Of a stretch of 64,000 nt of DNA, positions 61,005 through 64,000 are shown one piece after another. The notes below the pieces were generated by a model. That model was not told where the DNA came from and did not search any database. It saw only the letters and a list, made by a program, of their open reading frames with translations. The translations under genes and the position numbers were made by a program. Numbering within the stretch: the first letter of the stretch is position 1; every line of letters begins with the position of its first letter. This DNA is from an uncultured Desulfomicrobiaceae bacterium (lineage in GTDB: Bacteria > Desulfobacterota > Desulfovibrionia > Desulfovibrionales > Desulfomicrobiaceae): the NCBI GenBank assembly GCA_937989665.1, contig CALKRN010000015.1, forward strand, positions 97,787 to 161,786, written 5' to 3'.

Positions 61005-62009
61005 ATGCGCACCGCCATTCTCCTCGTGCTTCTGGCCGTAGCCGCAGGTGCCGTGTGGTGGTTTTCCCGGCCTACCCCTCCCCCACCAGCGCCTATTACT
61101 GAAGTGGCTCCCCAGCGCTGGCGTATTGGCAACGCCACCGAGGCCCTGCCAGCGCTGGCTAACCCTACGGCCAACGACACGAACGCCACGGCGCCAGCCG
61201 AAGCCAATGCCACGGGAGACGCTGCGGACAACGCCACGCTGGCCGATGACCCCACGGTGCCGCGTTCGGTGGTCCGGCTCGTGGCCCAGGCCGTGGCTGA
61301 TCGCTACCAGCCAGGGCGCACTACCCGTAATCTGAGTGGGACTGGCCGCTTGGAATTGCGTCTTCAGGCCTTGGGGGTGCGTTTGGCGGAACTGCCGGGC
61401 ATTGCCCTGGATACAAAGGACCCTTTCCAAGCACGGCGGGCCCTCATGGCCTACCTCCTGCGGCCTGAGGTCCTGGAACGTCTCGAGCGGGCCTATGTGC
61501 CGGTCTTTCTGGAGGCCTTGGACGCGGCCTTGGCCGGGAGCACGCGGATTTTTCTCGTGGATGGTGCGGAGCGCGCCATGCCGCTTGCTCCTGAACATCG
61601 CCGCGAGGCCAAGGCACTCGTGGCTCAGAGCCTGCGCCAGGTTGCCGCAGCCTTGGCCTCTCTTGCCGCAGACCAAAGCCATCTTCCCCTGGTGGCTGCC
61701 TGGCAGAAGCAGCAGCAGGCGGTGACCGCAGCCCAGATCGAGGTCTGGAACGTTCAGGCCCGCGGTGACATGAATGCCCTCGCCCAGGCGACCCAGAAGG
61801 TGGACGAGGCCCTGCGCCAAGAGGCCCAGGTCCGGCGCCAGCTTGCCGCAAACCTCAAGCGTCTGCCTTTGGGTGAGGAGGATGCCGTGTACCTGGCCAG
61901 CTGGACGGCGCGTCGGGCCGCCCATGGCCTTGATGTGGCGCTCCTTGCGCCGTTGGCCCAGCGCATGGAACATGCGGCAGCTGCCCTCGAAGGCACCCTT
62001 ACCCCGTGA
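61005..62009 (+). CDS. exported or membrane-anchored protein of unknown function
   Basis: A 334-residue protein beginning with a hydrophobic helix (MRTAILLVLLAVAAGAVWWF). A Pro/Ala/Asn/Thr-rich linker with repeated NAT units follows (about residues 40-80). The rest is a helical, Ala-rich periplasmic body with GRLELRLQALGVRLAELPGIAL and long amphipathic helices around residues 200-290 (QKQQQAVTAAQIEVWNVQA). No enzyme motif is visible. GAGG lies shortly before the ATG at 61005, 10 nt after pfk. The stop codon lies within the first copy of a duplicated terminator. Could be a scaffold or envelope protein; unknown. Confidence 0.65.
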   Translation: MRTAILLVLLAVAAGAVWWFSRPTPPPPAPITEVAPQRWRIGNATEALPALANPTANDTNATAPAEANATGDAADNATLADDPTVPRSVVRLVAQAVADRYQPGRTTRNLSGTGRLELRLQALGVRLAELPGIALDTKDPFQARRALMAYLLRPEVLERLERAYVPVFLEALDAALAGSTRIFLVDGAERAMPLAPEHRREAKALVAQSLRQVAAALASLAADQSHLPLVAAWQKQQQAVTAAQIEVWNVQARGDMNALAQATQKVDEALRQEAQVRRQLAANLKRLPLGEEDAVYLASWTARRAAHGLDVALLAPLAQRMEHAAAALEGTLTP

Positions 62010-62118
62010 GCGCACGGCTGTGGCTCTTTTTCGTTTGGGCAAGGTCTGGGGTTACAGCCACAACGTGGCTGTAGCTTTGGTGAGCGCACGGCTGTGGCTC
62101 TTTTTTGTTTGGGCAAGG
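62006..62118 (+). terminator. duplicated terminator with intervening hairpin
   Basis: A 39-nt unit (GTGAGCGCACGGCTGTGGCT, then CTTTTT, GTTTGGGCAAGG) occurs at 62006-62044 and 62080-62118, 74 nt apart with one change. Each copy can form GAGC-CAC / GTGGCTC followed by five or six Ts. Between them ACAGCCAC pairs with GTGGCTGT. The first copy includes the stop codon of the preceding gene. Confidence 0.75.
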
Positions 62119-62534
62119 GCGTGCCGCTGGCGCCCCCCCCTCCAATCGTCTGCAGCCCGGCGTGCGGGGCCGGCGTTGGAGTGTGCTACGGGTCTTCAGG
62201 CTGCGGCGTTGCTTCAGGCAAGGGCGCGAAAAACGGCTGAGGGCACGTGGCGCTTGTATTGGAGAGGCCGTGGGGCTCCGTGGATGGGCCTCGCCGAGAC
62301 AGGGGGCTGCGTAGGTCGTCCGGGGAGGACGTTGGCATGCCCTCGCCCCGCTGAAGCGTCGGAGCCTTTCCGCCCGGTGCGCAGGAGCACCGCGTGACCA
62401 TTGGGGCCCTCCTGGAGAATGGCCGGAGGGTGGAACCTTGTGCTGGATAAGAAGCCACCATGCCAGCATCCCGTTACTGTGGGTGCCAAGGCCTTGGTGT
62501 GGAACCTCGTGCTGTATGGAGAAGCCACCATGCC
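62119..62534 (+). repeat. gene-free leader of cobT with duplicated start region
   Basis: No gene is visible before cobT. TGGAACCTTGTGCTGGATAA (62431 on, ending GAAGCCACCATGCC at 62464) recurs at 62500-62534 with few changes, 69 nt apart. Both copies contain GCCACCATGCC; the second supplies the cobT ribosome site and start codon. The first ATG (62460) is out of frame and opens a different reading frame. No cobalamin riboswitch is apparent. Confidence 0.7.
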
Positions 62535-63600
62535 CGTTGTCCTTCCATCGGTCGTCTCTGTGGATCCGGTGCGGATTGCCCTGGCGCAAAAGCACCTTGA
62601 CTCCCTCACCAAGCCCCAGGGGAGCCTCGGGCGTCTGGAGGCATTGGCCGCGCGCCTGGCGGCCATCGGTGATGGCACCCCGCGGGTAGACCCGGCGCGG
62701 ATCTACACCTGTGCTGGGGATCACGGCGTGGCCGCCCAGGGGGTGAGCCTTTTTCCGCAGGAAGTTACCCGGCAGATGGTCCTCAATTTTCTCGCTGGCG
62801 GGGCTGCTATTAACGTCCTGACTCGTGTGGCTGGGGTAGATTTGCGGGTAGTGGACGCTGGCTGTGCCGGCGGACCGTTCCCAGAACATCCTCACCTCAT
62901 CCAACTCAAAGTGGGCCCCGGGACCGCGGATTTTACCCAGGGCCCAGCCATGACTCGTGCGCAATGCGAACAGGCCGTGGAAAATGGTATCCGCCTAGCG
63001 GAAGCCGCGGCGGCGGAAGGCTATGCCACCGTGGGTACGGGCGAGATGGGCATTGGCAATACGACCCCGGCCACGGCCCTCTACTGCGCCTATTTGGGGT
63101 TTGCGCCACAGGCGATCACCGGGCCGGGGACCGGACTTTCTCCAGAGCGGGTGCGGCACAAGGTCGCGGTTATCGAAGCCGGACTCAGGCACCATCAGGA
63201 GGTCATTGCCGCAGGCGATGCCTTGGCCATCCTCGCCGCTCTCGGGGGGTTCGAAATCGCCACCCTCACCGGTCTCATCCTTGGGGCCGCGGCGCGGCGG
63301 CTTTGCGTTGTCGTGGATGGGTTTATTGCTACGGCCGCCTTTGTGGCCGCCCGGGCCATGGAGCCCCGGGTGCAAGACTATGCCTTTTTTGCCCATGCCT
63401 CGGCAGAGCCCGGACACCGAGCTGTCCTCGAGGCCGTGGGCGACCAGGGACTCATCCACTTGGGTCTGCGCCTTGGCGAGGGCACGGGCGCGGCCATGGC
63501 CATCTTTGTGCTGCGATGTGCCGCCGCCATCTTTACCGATATGGCCACCTTTGAATCGGCAGGCGTGGCCCGGGCGCACGGCGAGGGGCACGGGCCCTGA
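62530..63600 (+). CDS. cobT: nicotinate-nucleotide-dimethylbenzimidazole phosphoribosyltransferase
   Basis: CobT activates the lower ligand base for cobalamin assembly by transferring phosphoribose from nicotinate mononucleotide. The 356-residue protein has the expected length and motifs: LTKPQGSLGRLEALAARLAAI, YTCAGDHGVAAQGVSLFPQEVTRQMV, TVGTGEMGIGNTTPATALYCAY and the catalytic glutamate region HLGLRLGEGTGAAMAIFVLR. GGAG lies 8 nt before the ATG at 62530. It is preceded by a terminator pair and a duplicated leader, so it is probably transcribed on its own. Corrinoid synthesis is expected in sulfate reducers. Confidence 0.95.
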   Translation: MPVVLPSVVSVDPVRIALAQKHLDSLTKPQGSLGRLEALAARLAAIGDGTPRVDPARIYTCAGDHGVAAQGVSLFPQEVTRQMVLNFLAGGAAINVLTRVAGVDLRVVDAGCAGGPFPEHPHLIQLKVGPGTADFTQGPAMTRAQCEQAVENGIRLAEAAAAEGYATVGTGEMGIGNTTPATALYCAYLGFAPQAITGPGTGLSPERVRHKVAVIEAGLRHHQEVIAAGDALAILAALGGFEIATLTGLILGAAARRLCVVVDGFIATAAFVAARAMEPRVQDYAFFAHASAEPGHRAVLEAVGDQGLIHLGLRLGEGTGAAMAIFVLRCAAAIFTDMATFESAGVARAHGEGHGP

Positions 63601-64000
63601 CGCGTGTCGTCAGCCCTGGGGGGAGACCCGCAGGAGTTTGGAGCACCCGCTGGGTGCGCTAAGGGCAGGAGGTAGCCCCCAGACAGCTATGGGCAATCCC
63701 TTATGGGGTGCGCCTTTAGATGTTGGCTTCTGTGTTGGATCGACAACGCCCAGACAGCTATGGGTAATCCCTCATGGGGTGCGCGGCAGGAGGGGTATTT
63801 TTTCCTTGTTGGGCGGACGAAGGGTTGGGGGCAACGCCATGAGGTGGTGCTCGTCGAAGACGGCGTCTTGACCTCGAGGTCCTGGTGCCGGAGGCAACGC
63901 CATGAGGTGGTGCTCGCCGTGCGCTCGTGCATCAGCGCCATCTGCCCGCCAACTCCACTCGGGAAGCAGTCGTTTGTGGACTTGTGGTCGTTATGCGGTA
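63601..64000. repeat. 400-nt gene-free end with two pairs of direct repeats
   Basis: The 37-nt block 63677-63713 (CAGACAGCTATGGG, AATCCCT, ATGGGGTGCGC) recurs at 63748-63784, 71 nt apart. GGCAACGCCATGAGGTGGTG CTCG at 63830-63853 recurs exactly at 63893-63916, 63 nt apart. No frame looks coding; a gene could begin beyond the window edge. Confidence 0.75.

Noticed and set aside
49831..63916. The repeat pairs as CRISPR arrays
   Set aside because: Repeat-spacer sizes (about 35 and 35 nt) are in range, but each site has only two copies, every site has a different repeat sequence, copies are imperfect, and no cas genes are present.

Overview
The window is a 64 kb piece of a chromosome from a dissimilatory sulfate-reducing deltaproteobacterium, most likely of the order Desulfovibrionales. 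The evidence is a complete sulfate-activation and APS-reduction set (sat, aprB, aprA, qmoA-D) with dsrC nearby, a NifU-type scaffold with a BFD-like domain, an IspDF fusion, and the arrangement zinc-ribbon gene, rnpB, ispDF, gltX, cysS. G+C is high in most genes, with AT-richer patches. Genus and species cannot be read from the window.

Layout. 1-4.9 kb: 3' part of malQ, dsrC, two tiny Cys-rich proteins, a cardiolipin synthase and a PAS sensor protein. 5-14.7 kb: sat, aprBA and qmoABCD, the core of sulfate respiration. Sat makes APS, AprAB reduces it to sulfite, the Qmo complex links AprAB to the menaquinone pool, and DsrC carries sulfite-derived sulfur onward. 14.7-18.5 kb: a convergent operon for a membrane-anchored octaheme cytochrome c, a cytochrome b, a Tat-exported ferredoxin and a small membrane protein, a probable periplasm-to-quinone redox module. 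18.5-28.5 kb: a chemoreceptor, a complete branched-chain amino-acid ABC transporter (livKHMGF) and a PutA-type proline catabolic enzyme behind an Lrp-type regulator, a coherent amino-acid sensing, uptake and oxidation region. 28.9-36.6 kb: gpmA, a cation efflux protein, dnaK and a Gld-like ABC exporter whose permease is fused to its auxiliary protein. 36.7-39.4 kb: an IscA-like protein, two tandem DUF134 regulators (the second frameshifted and in frame with a NifX-like protein) and lipB. 39.7-45.8 kb: cysS, gltX, ispDF, rnpB, zinc-ribbon and Nif3-like genes. 45.8-52 kb: a universal stress protein, arsenite efflux and arsenate reductase, a K+ channel with a separate cyclic-nucleotide-binding protein, and a CoA-disulfide-reductase/rhodanese fusion. 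52.2-56.6 kb: the N-degron set clpS, clpA, aat with a small unknown protein in front, then darP/yjgA. 57-63.6 kb: nifS-nifU, an epimerase-like protein, phosphofructokinase, an unknown exported protein and cobT.

The most unusual signal is not a gene. At least seven gene borders, mostly in the last 20 kb, carry a pair of imperfect direct repeats (24-46 bp) whose copies start 59-75 bp apart. The repeat sequence differs at each place. They affect the 3' end of rnpB, the aat/darP junction, a terminator and the cobT leader, and fill otherwise empty spacers. Other points of interest are the frameshifted DUF134-NifX fusion, the octaheme redox module, a long stem-loop in front of qmoA, and the dsrC terminator that lies inside the end of malQ. 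No tRNA gene, CRISPR array, insertion sequence or prophage was seen.
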